Below are positions 1 through 11,393 of a stretch of 64,000 nt of DNA, piece by piece (the stretch's first letter is position 1; each line of letters begins with the position of its first letter). The DNA comes from Tilletia caries (Eukaryota; Basidiomycota; Exobasidiomycetes; Tilletiales; Tilletiaceae): NCBI GenBank assembly GCA_032718865.1, contig JALUTQ010000001.1, positions 620,001 to 684,000 of the forward strand, written 5' to 3'. The notes beneath the pieces were generated by a model that was not told the origin of the DNA, searched no databases, and was given only the letters and a program-made list of their open reading frames with translations. Both the position numbers and the translations under genes were made by a program.

Positions 1-696
1 TTCGGCGCGTCCTCCTCGAATGCGGAACTGACGCTCAAGAGCCCCACGCCATTCCTCGACAAGGAGCTGTCATCCCCGACGGAAGAGCTGGAGGAGATGT
101 TGACTCCTGATTCGAAGAGTCGGATTCGCCGCGCGTCGAGCAGTTATAACTCGATGAGGCGGAACAGTCGGCGGGCGATGTTGAACGCGGCTGCGATCAA
201 TGGGGAGTACAGCTCTCCCAATGGCGCAGGTAGCGCCGCGGACGGATCTACGCCCGGGACCGGAGGCGGTAACGGACCCGTGCCCGGCCCGACGCACAAG
301 CTCGTCGCGCTCGAGACGATTGAGATCGACGAAACGCTCTCGGCAGCGTGGCAAGACCAACTACTCGACTTCTCCCTATGCGCCCACTTCCCACCCCTCG
401 TCCTCGCCGCGCTGAACAGCTCGCTCATCTCGACGGTCCACGCGGCCCTGCCGGACGACGCCCTGGCGCTCAGCTGGATCCTGATCGACGAGACGGTGAT
501 CCCGCCCCGACCGCCGTTACCGGCCTCGGCTTCCGGGGACCGGGGCGAGTCGGCCTCGATCTCGGACAAGCGCTCGTTGTTTGCGCCTTCGATCCGGAGC
601 TTGGCGACCAGTTTGAGGAAGTTGAGGGGTGTGGGGAGCTTCTTGTCGAAGCGACCGAAGACGGAGAAGTCGTCGGCGGACGCGATGATGTCTTGA
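1..696 (+). CDS. C-terminal part of an unrecognised protein
   Basis: The frame is open from base 1 to a TGA at 694-696, so about 231 C-terminal residues are present and the 5' end lies outside the window. The N-terminal half of the visible part is Ser/Pro/Gly/Ala-rich with basic RRAS and RRNSRR patches (possible phosphorylation sites). A more ordered stretch follows, starting near LETIEIDETL and containing QDQLLDFSLCAHFPP and LSWILIDETV. The C-terminus is basic (SKRPKTEK). I do not recognise the family. Reality is supported by coding-like composition, the long open frame from the window edge and the lack of a better overlapping frame. Confidence 0.6.
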   Translation, partial: FGASSSNAELTLKSPTPFLDKELSSPTEELEEMLTPDSKSRIRRASSSYNSMRRNSRRAMLNAAAINGEYSSPNGAGSAADGSTPGTGGGNGPVPGPTHKLVALETIEIDETLSAAWQDQLLDFSLCAHFPPLVLAALNSSLISTVHAALPDDALALSWILIDETVIPPRPPLPASASGDRGESASISDKRSLFAPSIRSLATSLRKLRGVGSFLSKRPKTEKSSADAMMS

Positions 697-1380
697 AGAC
701 CGAGGTGCCCCGAGGGGAAGTGCGGGGGCGAGGGGTGTTCTGCAGACTTCTCATTCGTTTGGGAGTTCCCCTCCGGTATCCTCTATCCTCGGCTCCCGAC
801 CGCTTCGATCCTTTTTTATCTGCCTCCTGCCTCCCAAACCCCAATTCTATCAACCACTTCCGAGACGGCTCCATCTACCAACCCCACGCTCGCTCCTTTC
901 GAACCCTTCTGCGATGCCTCGATCGCATACGCCCTTTCACTCGTTTTCACTCAAAACTTTCGACGGGACTACGTCCACAACCAAGGTCGTCGATTGTGTA
1001 CCATCTCAGCTCGTCCTCTTGCCAACGAATATGCCCCTCAAATCGCCTATCGATTATCACTCCGAATCCGTTCCCCCCTGGTCCTTGCTCGATTCTGTGC
1101 TGTTCCCGTCTTAAGCCACCTTCTACGGTTTTCATGTGCTGTGATCGTTATTCTTTCTATCTTCCTGCGGCCCCTCTTCCTCCTTCCTCTTCTCCACCTC
1201 TTCTCGGTCTTTTGCTCCGTCCCCGTTTCCTTTGCTCTTGACGTTGCTGCTGCAGAGCTGCCTCTGCATGGCCGGAATACAATACCCAATCGATGGACAT
1301 AGTTCGATGTCTTGAAGCCTGACATGGACATTCGGGTACGCCCTCAAGTTCGCATGCCCGCGCCTATGTGCCCTTCACTG
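697..1380. other. Convergent intergenic region
   Basis: This holds the 3' flanks of the unknown + strand gene and of the Ataxin-10 homologue on the - strand. It is pyrimidine-rich on the + strand from about 770 to 1230. Several short open frames occur, but none has a recognisable domain, and I see no RNA gene. Confidence 0.5.
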
Positions 1381-3834
1381 TTATGGATCGTCCACTTTGC
1401 GCAGTCGGGCGATCATGTCCTGGCTGGCCTGATTGCCAGCTAGCAGATTGCGCATCGCGAAGACGGCGTGTTCTCGGATGTCTGGGTGGATGAGAAAGCA
1501 ACCGGATTGCCGTCAATAAGCTTAGAGCATGATCGTAACCGCCAGAAGACGTGGAATAACTCACAAGGATTGAGCTCGTCCAGCTGCGTCAACCCAAGTA
1601 CGACATACAGACCGCCCATTGCCCTCACGTAGTCTTGCACATCTCTGACTCCCGCCTTATCAGCGTTGCTCGCACCACGAGCCTCGACAAAGGATACGAT
1701 GCCCACGAATCGGACGAGTTCGCGCTTGAGGTAGGCGAAAGCTATCTTCCCTGGCCCACCTGCGTTCTCGAGCTGGGAGGCTGCAGCTGCACTGGATTGA
1801 GCGAGGAGAGAGGAGGTGCCTGTGTGGGAGAGGACATGACCTTCTGGTGCTTCCGTGGGTATTGTCGAAGATGGTGCAGCATTCTGTGGATTGGAATTCT
1901 TGAAGGGTGACTCTGCAGGGAATACAGCCGCGGCTTCGCGCAGCAGTGCTGTTGGGAGATGAATGGAGATCCATGAGTCAGTCAGAAACCTTGAAGACCA
2001 GGTCCCACTCGAGATACTTACAGATGGCGACGCCGATAGGATCATCTGGGTCCAAATCTTGGTTGGCTAGAGGGTCTGCGGAGTCCAAATCCACGCTCCG
2101 AAGGCCTTCTTTCGCAAGCTGGCGTTTTCGATCCAGGAGATAACAGCCTGCAAGGACGGCGGGCTCTTTCAGATCGGTGCTCGAGATTCCTTCTTCTTTC
2201 GCCTCGTCCAACCTCTTGGAGGAAAGTACCATCCACTCGCTCATGCACTGGACGAGGAGCACGATTGCCTGCGGTACGCCGATCAGTGTTCTCGCGTCAA
2301 AGCTGGGATTTGACGATACCGCCCCTTCTGAGCTGCCAGAGCCTGGTGAAGCTTGGCGAGGAAGCTGGGTCATAGCAGATCGCAAATGTGTCCCAAGTCG
2401 AACAAATGTTGATATCAGGGCGTCTGCATCAGTGAAGTCTTGAGAGCTTTCTGTCTGCAAGGAGCTGCCATAGTCTTCGGCTCCGGCGTAAATGTAGGCG
2501 TCGAAAAGACCGAGCAAGGTTCGCTGCGAGGCATTGACGGGGTTGTGAGGAACGAACTCTTCGTCGCCATCCTGTGATGTGGCTGGTGTGACGTTGATGA
2601 GCATGGGACCGAAAAGCTGTCGTGCAAAGAGGTGAGAGAAGAGAGAATATCTGCTCGGAGGGATGAAGATTCAGGTTCAGCTGAACAGAGTCTGATTACG
2701 AGTGCGATCAGACTCACGTCATGGACGAAAGCTCGTCCAGCTCTTCAATTGGACTGCTTGATGCGTCATGTGTGGCCTCCGCGAAATCCCGGAACGACTG
2801 CTCCAAGATGGATAACAGCATTTCCAGCACTGGGCGACATACGGACGAGGTTGCAAGTTGGCGACTGGAAGAAGTAAGAAAGAAGAAGTTGAGAATGGTC
2901 ACCTTTGGAAAAGCAAGTCGGACTTCCATCGCAGCAAGAATCCGCCGAGTTCTTCTGCAGACTGACCTGCGTTCATGACTGGCACGACAGCAAGTTAAGA
3001 GGATCAGCATTGTAGCCACCAAAGTTCCGTGGTCAGACGATGCTAGTAGCCGCCTGCAAAGGGAAAAAACAACATGGTGGTGTCTTCAATGGAACGATTC
3101 TTGATCACGGCTATTGATCATCATTACTGTGGGACACTCACAGAATCAACTGCGTCTCTCCGAGCTCCGCCGATCCTTTGTCCACGTATCGGGCCCAAAA
3201 AGCGGCCTGAACCTTCTCGTTTGCCATCAGTAGATTGGACAGCAACTGTACAGCTGCTCGAGTGAGAGGTCGGTCTGCAATAGCGGCGGTAGGGGGTGTC
3301 AGCAATGGAGAAGCTACATGGTCCCAAATCAAATTTTGCCGGAGGGGATGACTTACAGATCTCGTCATGGACTTGTGCAAAGGCGGTGATGAAAGACAGT
3401 ACAGGATCCAAAATCTCGATTCTTCTCCTTTGACCGTGAAGGTCATTTGTTGGCAGAAAGGTCAGCGGACATAGTTTATGCATCTATTCAGACAAAGCTC
3501 ACCAGAAGATGTCCTGAAGGTCTTGACATCCTGCGACGATATTTCTGGCCAGTCGCAGCGCAAAGGTCGAGATCTCGATATCCTCCGGAAGAGCATCGAT
3601 TTTCCTTGAGGAAGACTCTGCATTCCGAGGGATACTTCTTGCCGCCAGTCGAAACAGCCCGGTCGCTAATTCTGATGCCAAGTCAGACCCCTCTTCGGAG
3701 GATGAGGAAGCCAGCTGGGATCGTAACTCGGAGTCTTGCGGCGCGAATTCGCTGGTGAGTTGCTTGATCTGCGCCGATGGACGGGGGACATCAGGCTGCC
3801 GAAGCAAGATGACAAGGTCTTGTATGGACTCCAT
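1381..3834 (-). CDS. ATXN10: Ataxin-10 / Ctr86 homologue, many introns
   Basis: Minus-strand gene of about ten exons ending at TAA 1381-1383. The last exon encodes a C-terminus reading IREHAVFAMRNLLAGNQASQD, the hallmark of the Ataxin-10 C-terminal domain (REHAIFAIRNL in the family). Upstream exons encode helical armadillo-like segments, such as LRLARNIVAGCQDLQD near 3520 and AVQLLSNLLMANEKVQAAFW near 3210. The start is taken at ATG 3834 (MESIQDLV); an in-frame ATG at 3864 would add ten residues. In other fungi this family (Ctr86) is poorly characterised and has been linked to cytokinesis and cell growth. Example splice sites are the donor after GACATCTTCTG near 3507 and GATCTGTAAGT near 3358. 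Not every exon boundary was resolved. It is divergent from MED31 across about 310 bp. Confidence 0.8.
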
Positions 3835-4143
3835 TCCCTTTCGTGCCTTGGAAAGATGGCTCAAGGACCAAGGTGTCTATAGGTGAATGGAATGTCGAAG
3901 TCAAGAAGATCAATTGCCTTCGAAATTTCCGCAACAAACAAAAGAGCATTCTATTTCGGTGGTTTATATTTATAATCGGGACTTTATATTTTACGACCTC
4001 CATCTTCGCTGCTTCCTCCCATTCCACTTCCATCACCCTCTCCTCCATCCGCGCTTTTGCTTGATCGAATACTCCTTCGAAGGCGTGGAGAGACATCGAT
4101 ACATGTAGGGTGACCGTGGTCTCCATCAATTTCATCTGAAGCC
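3835..4143. promoter_or_regulatory. Divergent promoter, Ataxin-10 homologue / MED31
   Basis: A 309-bp spacer lies between two divergent starts and must carry both promoters. It has an AT-richer patch (3950-3990, with TTTATATTTATAA) that could hold a TATA-like element. No specific operator was recognised. Confidence 0.4.
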
Positions 4144-4601
4144 ATGTCAACCGACCTCGCACTCTCACCAGAAGACGATGACCAAATGATGACAGGAACG
4201 CCAACCCAAGCCGAGCGCGAAGCCAACCAGCTCCGCTTCTCCACCGAACTCGAATTCGTCTCAGCCCTCTCCTCGCCCGCCTACCTCGTCTCCTTGGCCC
4301 AGCGTGGATTCCTCCAGCAACCCCGCTTTGTCCGGTATTTGCACTACCTCGCCCAACATTGGCGGACGCAGGCCTATGCGCGTTTCGTGAGGTATCCGGC
4401 CGGGTTGACCATGCTGGAGAATCTGTTGGAGGAAGAGTTCCGGGGCGCTGTGGGCTCGGAGGGGTGGGAGGAGATGGTGAGGAACAAGATGATTGGGCAT
4501 TGGGCGACATGGTCAGTGCTCTCCTTCCCTTCCTCTTTCTGTGCGAATTTGTCGCTTATTTCCCTTCGTTTCTCAACAGGCGGACTGCTTCGGCATCGTA
4601 G
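4144..4601 (+). CDS. MED31: Mediator complex subunit 31 (Soh1)
   Basis: Small Mediator middle-module subunit, about 129 aa, acting in the nucleus with RNA polymerase II. The core matches the MED31 signature in order: FSTELEFVSALSSPAYL, LAQRGFL, PRFVRYLHYLAQHWRTQAYARFVRYPAGLTML, then an amphipathic tail ending GHWATW. Exons 4144-4511 and 4580-4601 are in frame; the 68-nt intron uses a GTCAGT donor and a CAACAG acceptor, and the second exon has only 22 nt. Without splicing the frame would run on to about 4677 with no family similarity, so the short spliced tail (RTASAS) is preferred. The closely packed sirtuin gene ends 180 bp downstream on the other strand. Confidence 0.92.
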
Positions 4602-4780
4602 CGAAAGGCGAGGGCAGGCCCTCTCCTTTCCCTTCCTTCCTTCCGTCCCCCTCAAGGTTCACGCGCAACGACTGTAGCATTCACTCCACTTCGTAAAGAC
4701 CTCGATGTAGATGACAATGGTATTGTGCTTTTCCAGACGGCACAGAAGAGGAGAGAAAAACATAAGCAGTGTAAGTTTGA

Positions 4781-7700
4781 TTAAGCCTTGGCCTTCCTCC
4801 CCTTCTTCGACGGTGAAGAAGCCGCCTCAGCTGCCACGGGAGAGACTACTGCCCTGCTCGCCGCTTTCTTCGCTGCCGGCTTGGAAGGAGAAAGCGCCTT
4901 GACGGCCGCCTTGGCCTTCTTCAGAGGTGAACTCGACGACGTCGCCTTCTTCTTCCCGTTGTCCTTTTCCATCATCTGGGTCTTGCTGGGACTGGCCGAT
5001 GCCGCCTTGGCCTTCTTCACGTCCTTTTGCTTCGTCTGGGTTTTGCTGGGACTGACCGATGTCGCCTTGGCCTTCTTCAAAGGTGAACTCAACGGCGTCA
5101 CCTTCTTCCCGTTGTCCTTTTGCTTCGTCTGGGTCTTGCTCGGACTGATCGATGCCATCTTGACTTCCTTGGCCGGGGTCACTCTCTCCAATAACGAGCA
5201 GTCAGGCGACGGAGGAGGCGAAAGCGACGATGAGCCCGAACTCGAAGCTGAAGCCGAAGCCGAAGCGAAGCGACCCGGACCTCCATCCCAGATCCCACCC
5301 GATTGCAGCGACGACAACGTCTTCGCCTTCACGAAGCTCCTCTTCCGACCCAACTGCGGCAACGGCACCGGCTGCGCCGCGCCCATCGGTAGCGCCGCCA
5401 GCGTGCTCAACGACAATGCCATCAACTTCGGCGGCATCGTCTCCTCCTCCTCCCGCGCCCGCCGCTTGATCGAAGCGGCCGACTTGGACTTGTACTTCTT
5501 CTCCAGCGCACGTTGTTCTTCCAGATGTTCCTTCAGATGCGCCCAGGACTCGGATGGGTTCACGCCCGCCAGACAGGCAGCCACCTTGGTCGCCTGGTCG
5601 TCGTCCTCACTCAACGGCAGTGCACCGAGGGCAGAATTTGTGTCGGGCATCGGCCATAGACCGCGCGCAGCTGCTTGGACGTCGCCCTGGATCCATATGT
5701 CAAAGACGTCCTCCCACTGCGACGAAGGTGCGGGGAACTCATAGTTGAGCAAGATCGTCCGGATTGGCCCCTTTGGATCGTCCTCCTCATCCGAGTCCCC
5801 TGCCCTCTCCTCTTCTTCGTCACCGTCGACAGTGGCACTGCGTTTCCGCTGTCCGCGACGTCGTCGAGGGGTAGAGTCTACATCGGTGGATGAACCTGCT
5901 TCCTCACTGTCGTCATCGCCGGGGTAGTAGCGGGCGTCCCGGGCATGACAGGCTTTGGCGAATTCGCGAATGATGCGCTTGGTACCAGAGACTTTCAGAC
6001 TCGTGCCGGCGACGATGAGCAAGTCCGGCGGAAGAGGTTTTAGCTTCGGGCGTGCTTTGCTCTTGGAGGCCGTCTTGACAAGCTTGCTGACTCGGTCCCC
6101 AAGGGCAGGGACGGGACCAGATGTCAAAGCTTCCGTGAGAAGGGGGGCGAGCTTGTCCGAGTCCTCCTCCGCCACTCCAGGCGACGCCATCGGCTCATCA
6201 TCAGCAAAGAACATCGAACCGAGGGTGTCCTCCTGACCCAACCCTTGCCCGACTTCCAAACTGATGCCAGCATCCCCTTCCTTGATTAACCTCCGCTCTC
6301 GGGCCCGAATCTCAGACAACGTCTCCGGCACGAGGGTCTCATTCGGGTCCCGAAGACCGAGGATGTCTCTCGACAGACACTCGCCCACCCGCTCCGCACC
6401 GTCATTTTGGCCGCCGTAGAGGACGACGTCGGGCTTCATGCGGCCCACGCCGCGGGATCGGAGGCCGGCCGCTAACCGGACTTCGTCGGCAGTTTCGCAG
6501 CGAGGGCAGGGGATGTGTTCGCCGGCTCGGAGGGAGGTGAGGACTTCATGGATATCGAGTCGCTTGAGTTCGGGGACGACCCTGCGAGAATCTCGTTTCG
6601 AGGTAACGGTAGTAGACTGGGATGTAGCCGCAGATGAGGCAGGCGCCGTGGCATCGTCCATGGATGTATCAGTCGAGAGGTCTTGCGCTTCCTGTAATCG
6701 CCAGGCTTCATACTCTGCCAAGCTCTCAGCGACGGTCTTGAAGGCGTTCTCGAGCATCTCTTGATGACCGCATCGCCCGCATGTCATCGAGTTGAGGGAG
6801 CCATGAAGAGGTATTGTGCGAGGAAACATGGGCATCTGTGATTTGTCGATGGCCGGTTTGCCTGCTGCACGCTGAGCCCAGAGCACGGCCGAGTCCGACT
6901 GAGAGCGAGCCCAGGCAGCTCGTTTGGCCATGGATAAGGAGGTATCTGTTTCTGCCGAGAGGTGCGAGCAATCTTTGTTTTCAGCCCGCTTGCGCTTGCC
7001 GAGGGCGGTGCTGGACTGTTCGGCTGGACTGTTGGCTTTAAGGCCGAAGGTGAGACCGGCACGTTCCTCGAGGCCGTCGATGTTCTGGGTGTATACTCTG
7101 AGCAGCCTTCCCTCTACGTCGAGTCTCTTGAGGAAGTGGTGGAAAGCTGTCGGCTGTGCTCGATCGGACATTTCTTTGAGCTCGGCGATCATGGTATAAA
7201 ATAGGTCGGAAGTCTTCTCCGACTAAGATGAGATAAAGGGGCGAGAAAAGGCGAAAGTTTCAGCAAGCTACCAGCTTTTCGTAGACGTCGTTGAGCTACT
7301 CACGTTGAAAAGGCGAGCATCGAAAAGGTCCTTTCCGCTTGTGAGTCCTGCATTGGGGTGTTGGTCTTTTAGTTTTTGGAAGAGACCAGACGACGATCGG
7401 AAGTCGGGAATGTTGGCGGGTGCCGAGACCGAGATTCCAGCACCTGAGGAACAAGACAGCAGCGGGTTCAGAGATATGATGGAGCTAGATGTAAGCTGGT
7501 CGATGATCACTCACCGCAGACGACTATGATTCGGCGTGCTCCTGCGACAGCCTCGTAGAGTCTACCAAAGTCGCGAGCGATGTCCTTGGAGAGCTTTCCA
7601 AAGACAGGCGGGACCATGATGGTGGCAGCAGCATCGTAGTCTGGGGTCAAACTGGGGCTCCTTGAGTGCGATGTGGACGGCCTGTGCGAAGTGGTTGCTG

Positions 7701-7785
7701 CTGGAGCAGGGGTGATGACGGCAGCAGCGGGGGTGTGCTCTGGCGGGAGCAGTTCCGCAGCCGACTGGACCGGGATCACAATCAT
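4781..7785 (-). CDS. HST4: Hst3/Hst4-type NAD-dependent sirtuin deacetylase
   Basis: Class I sirtuin of the fungal Hst3/Hst4 group, which removes acetyl from H3K56 after S phase using NAD. Exons run 7785-7515, 7443-7304 and 7222-4781, in frame, giving about 950 aa. Visible motifs are CGAGIS and IPDFRS (NAD pocket, residues ~90-107), YTQNIDGLE (~181), catalytic His in PLHGSL (~277), two zinc Cys pairs (CGRC and CPRC), PDVVLYGG, and VAGTSLKV with an ILLNYE-type NAD site. The protein is far longer than typical because acidic or low-complexity inserts lie between zinc pairs and after VVLYGG. The roughly 200-residue Lys/Ser/Pro tail carries repeated SPSKTQ, SPLKKAKA and related SPxK units, resembling a linker-histone tail. 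The start at 7785 is the first ATG of the conserved frame; a more upstream start is possible. Confidence 0.9.
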
Positions 7786-8550
7786 CGTTCTTCGATCTCC
7801 AGAGAGTGAAGGTGAGTGTGAGCGTATGTGGGAGAGCGAGAGCGAGAGCGAGCTCGTTGTCGTCGACTTCGGTTTGGGTGAGCGCTGAGCGAAGGTCAGA
7901 GCGAAGAGAGGGAATCAGTTTTGGCAGTTGGGACGGCCGACCGACACCCCGCGGCCCGCGCCAATCGAAAACGCGGTCGGACGCGCGCGTTCCGTGTTTT
8001 GGCAAGCGCGTACTCGGGGCCGACAAGACTGTTCTTGTTCTGGCACATCACGTGGTCTGGCTCGCATCGCCGGCCCGCGCCCCGCCTGCGCCATGCGCCC
8101 ATGTGCCTTTGTGATTCATTTGTGCCTGGTGCTGGAGAAATAAACTTTCCCTGAGAATATTGCTGATTACAGATCTGTCCGACCCAATTACAATCTCGAT
8201 GAGCAGTGGGCGTTTTCATTACGAGTGATCTGCACGGAATACAAACTCGAAAGAACATTCGCTGGCAGAACACCATAACACCACCTTGCCCGGCTGTCTG
8301 CTTCCCTTTCTTCCCGTGCGAGGATGGTGGCGTGGGACAGGCTAAGGCAGATTGGTGGGGGTGCGCGTGAGGGAATGAATGATGTATACTGATTGCTGTG
8401 GACGCTGCGACCATCACCATCCCCACTCACTCTCTCTTTCTCTTTCTCTCTCGCTGACTCTCTCTCCCTCCCTTCCCCCCTCCCTCTCCCTGTGCCTCCG
8501 ATCCCTCTCACATTCTTTTATTTGATACAGGTCATCGGACAGTGTCTCAG
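7786..8550. promoter_or_regulatory. Divergent promoter, sirtuin / GH5 glucanase
   Basis: A 765-bp spacer. Close to the glucanase start the + strand is strongly CT-rich (about 8425-8500, TCTCTCTTTCTC-type), a common fungal promoter or 5'UTR feature. A CG-rich patch with ACGCGCGCGT sits at 7981-7990, about 200 bp upstream of the sirtuin start. No other gene is supported. Confidence 0.45.
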
Positions 8551-10688
8551 ATGCGAGCCTTCAGCACCCTCCTGTCTCTCGTCGCGTTGGCTTCCTCGCT
8601 CAGTCTCGCGACAGCCAGCATTGGAAGCGATCGTCATGCGAATGGTGGACTGGAGATCCGTAAACATCATCATCACACCACGACGAAGCATCATCACCGC
8701 CTTCCCTCGGAACCGACCGGACGGAAGCATCACAAAGGTCACCACAAGCCCGACGCAGACAATGAAGACAAGCCGAAGACGAAGAAGAAGCACCACTCAA
8801 CCACCACGACGAAGAAGCACCACCATCACACTACCACTCCCGCTCAGGCCAAGCCCACCAGCTCCCACAAGACCAAGACGACCGCGAAGGCTGCTACCAC
8901 TACCGCCAAATCGACCACTCACGCAACCTCGCACCCTCAAGCCACTCACAAGTATGGCCTTCTCTATAGCGACAAGGTACGCGGTGTCAGTGAGTAATTG
9001 TTTCCAATTCTTCCTCGATTTCATATGCGTTTGGAGGAATGTTCTGAATCATCTTCTGAAACACCGCAACAAACAACAGATCTGTAAGTAAAAATCAACT
9101 GCCTTCAAGTTCCCCAGTCGATCGCTGATCACACTAACTATGCTAAAACATCCTATTCACAGTGGCAACTGGCTCGTGGTCGAAAACTGGATGGACAAAC
9201 GTTTGGACACGGCTTTGAACGCCATCGCAGTCCACGCTCCTGCCTCGGTTGTCAAGAAGACAAAGGGCAAACCGATCGTGGACGAGTACACCATGGGCTT
9301 GTACGCCGACAAGGAACAGGCTTCCGCCCTCGTCATGGAACACTTCGAAAAGTGGATGACGGAGAAGGACTGGAAGCGGATTGCCCAGTACGGTTTGAAC
9401 AGTGTCCGAATTCCCTTCCCTCACTATGCTTTCGCCGACTGCATCGAGAAGGGCGCTCCATACCTTCCCCGTGAGTCTGATCCTCGAATTTGATGAGAAC
9501 GTGACCCAGGCTACGTCGTTCTGATCAGCACCTCTTCAACTTCTCCGCAACAGTCAATCGTGTTGAGAAGCTCAAGGAGGGTGTCTTGCTCGCAAAGAAG
9601 TACGGCATCAAAGTCTGGATCTCTCTCCACACACTGCCTGGCTCTCAGAGTACGTCTTACAATACGCATTTGGGATGGGAAGCTGATTAAACGAACTAGA
9701 TCGGACTGACAAGGTGTGCTCTTTACAGACGGATACGACTCATCAGGACGTATCGGTCCGCCCGGATGGGCCACCAAAGCGGACTACGCCACCCTCTCCA
9801 CGCGCGCCTTCAACCACCTCGTCTCCATCTTCTCCGAAGAACCCTACGCATCCGCCATCCTCGCCATCGAACCCGCCAACGAGCCCACCGCGGCACAATC
9901 CCCCGAAATCCTCGCCACCCTCAAGAAGTACTACCCGCTCGCATACGACATGATCCACAAAGCCAACACGGTCAGCCGGATCCAGCCTGCGAGCCCGATC
10001 CGATTTGCCGCCCACGACGGCTGGAAGGGAATGCGGTACTGGTCCGAACCCGTCGCCTTCTTCGACGAGAGCGCCCGGCAGCAGATGTTCCTCGGCATGC
10101 ACCCGTACTACATCTTCGGGGACGACGTCAGGAACATGACGGACTCGCAGCGCATTGCCAAGGCGTGCACCTTTGGGGAGAAGATTGCGACGTACAGTAG
10201 CGTGTACACAATTGTGGCGAGCGAGTGCGGAATCAATGCTCCTCGAGGTGACAGTGGGTGGGGTCGGGATATGCACCAGGCCGATCATCTCCAGTTTGAG
10301 GATCCGGAACTTGACTACCCTTTTAGCGACGAGTACATGCGTTTCCTCGCCTTGGTGAGTATTTCTATCTCGACGTGATACGATCTGGGCTCTCGGACTC
10401 ATCTATGTTTACCCCCTTTCTACGAACAGAACTTCCGTGCACAACAACAGGCCTACGAGCGCGGTGCAGGCTGGATGATTTGGGTGCGTTTCGTCCCCTC
10501 CCTTTTTCCTTCTGCCTCCCTTACTGTCTTCCCCTGGCGACATGCTGATTCCCCAGTCTTATTATCCACAGTCATGGAAGCACTTCCAGCACCGCGACTG
10601 GTCCTACAAGAGCGGTGTCCGCTACGGCTGGTTGCCTCGTACTCCTGCTGAGCTCGACCACCAGCCCTTTGGCAAGCTGTGCCCTTGA
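8551..10688 (+). CDS. Secreted GH5 (subfamily 9-like) exo-1,3-beta-glucanase
   Basis: Cell-wall glucan hydrolase, 547 aa. A signal peptide (MRAFSTLLSLVALASSLSLATAS) is followed by about 110 residues of His/Lys/Thr-rich linker and then the GH5 barrel. Recognised motifs are RGVNLGNWLV, GLNSVRIPFPHYAF, KVWISLHTLPGSQNGYDSSG, the acid/base Glu in IEPANEP, GMHPYYIF, ASECG with the likely nucleophile Glu, and GWMIWSWKH. Exons are 8551-8989, 9080-9083, 9163-9470, 9554-9649, 9729-10354, 10430-10483 and 10572-10688. Their lengths sum to 1644 nt, a whole number of codons. The 4-nt second exon (ATCT) is required both for phase and to make the motif V-N-L-G-N-W. No GPI signal is evident at the C-terminus. 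Confidence 0.92.
9080..9083 (+). other. Four-nucleotide micro-exon of the GH5 glucanase
   Basis: ATCT lies between an acceptor (AACAACAG, ending 9079) and a donor (GTAAGT, from 9084). Exon 1 ends in phase 1 with A; A+ATCT+T gives AAT CTT, which restores the conserved Asn-Leu of RGVNLGNW. Skipping it would shift the frame. Confidence 0.85.
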
Positions 10689-11393
10689 GACCTGGACCGG
10701 CCTCTTCAATCCCCTCCTTCTTTTCGACCTGCCTCGACTGGCTTCGAGCGTCGGCTTCGTCGGGAACACCCGCACAATCGTACATTTCGCCACCTCGATG
10801 GCCCCCCCGCGCGCTCTTACTCGTCATCTCATTCGCCCCAGTGCATTCGCCTTCTTTCACACCTGCCACATTTTCATTTTCTGCTCATCATCAACAAGGA
10901 CACGCAACACGGCCGCTGCTTTGCATTTATTCCCAACCTTCTTCGATTTCTTCCGGATCAACCCTTTTCACCGACATCCCCACGACCCCTTTCAGCCCTT
11001 TCGAGACCGGTCATCTTCGGTCCCGCCACTTTGCCACCAAGAGGTCCCCCATCTTGCCGTCGGCGAAGCGATTGCTGGGGACTGAACATTTCTGTCACGC
11101 CAACACTCCCTCCAACTGGATCCCATCTTTCGACCTTGCTCATCCAACCGGATTCGCATTCATTTTGCTTGCCCCTGGAGCCCTCGTGGGCCTTCCTTCA
11201 TCATCGTCACTCTTCACTTATTCACCCTGCTTTAGCTTCTTTCAATGGAACTGCGCTCTCCATCCTTTGGTGAACCGTCTGCTTGTGTGAGGTGACTTGT
11301 GGTTTGTCATCAGGAGAGGGAGGAGAAGAAGGAAGCGATGTTGAACGTGCACGGGCGCGATGCGTTCTGACTTCTGACCACCAACAACACAAG
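10689..11393 (+). other. Tandem intergenic region, glucanase 3' flank / AIM18 promoter
   Basis: 705 bp, pyrimidine-rich on the + strand, between two co-oriented genes. Open frames in it lack any domain or coding character. It should hold the glucanase 3'UTR and the promoter of the Aim18 gene; no discrete element was recognised. Confidence 0.4.

Noticed and set aside
4788..5744. 318-codon + strand open frame antisense to the sirtuin
   Set aside because: It is the mirror of the Lys/Ser-rich sirtuin tail and has a repetitive, low-complexity sequence with no family features.
8990..9162. Possible frameshift in the GH5 gene
   Set aside because: The break is explained by a 4-nt micro-exon with normal splice sites; no sequencing error is required.
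10679..11290. 203-codon + strand open frame between GH5 and AIM18
   Set aside because: Low-complexity, Ser/Phe/Pro-rich, no domain and no coding bias; it is probably 3'UTR plus promoter.
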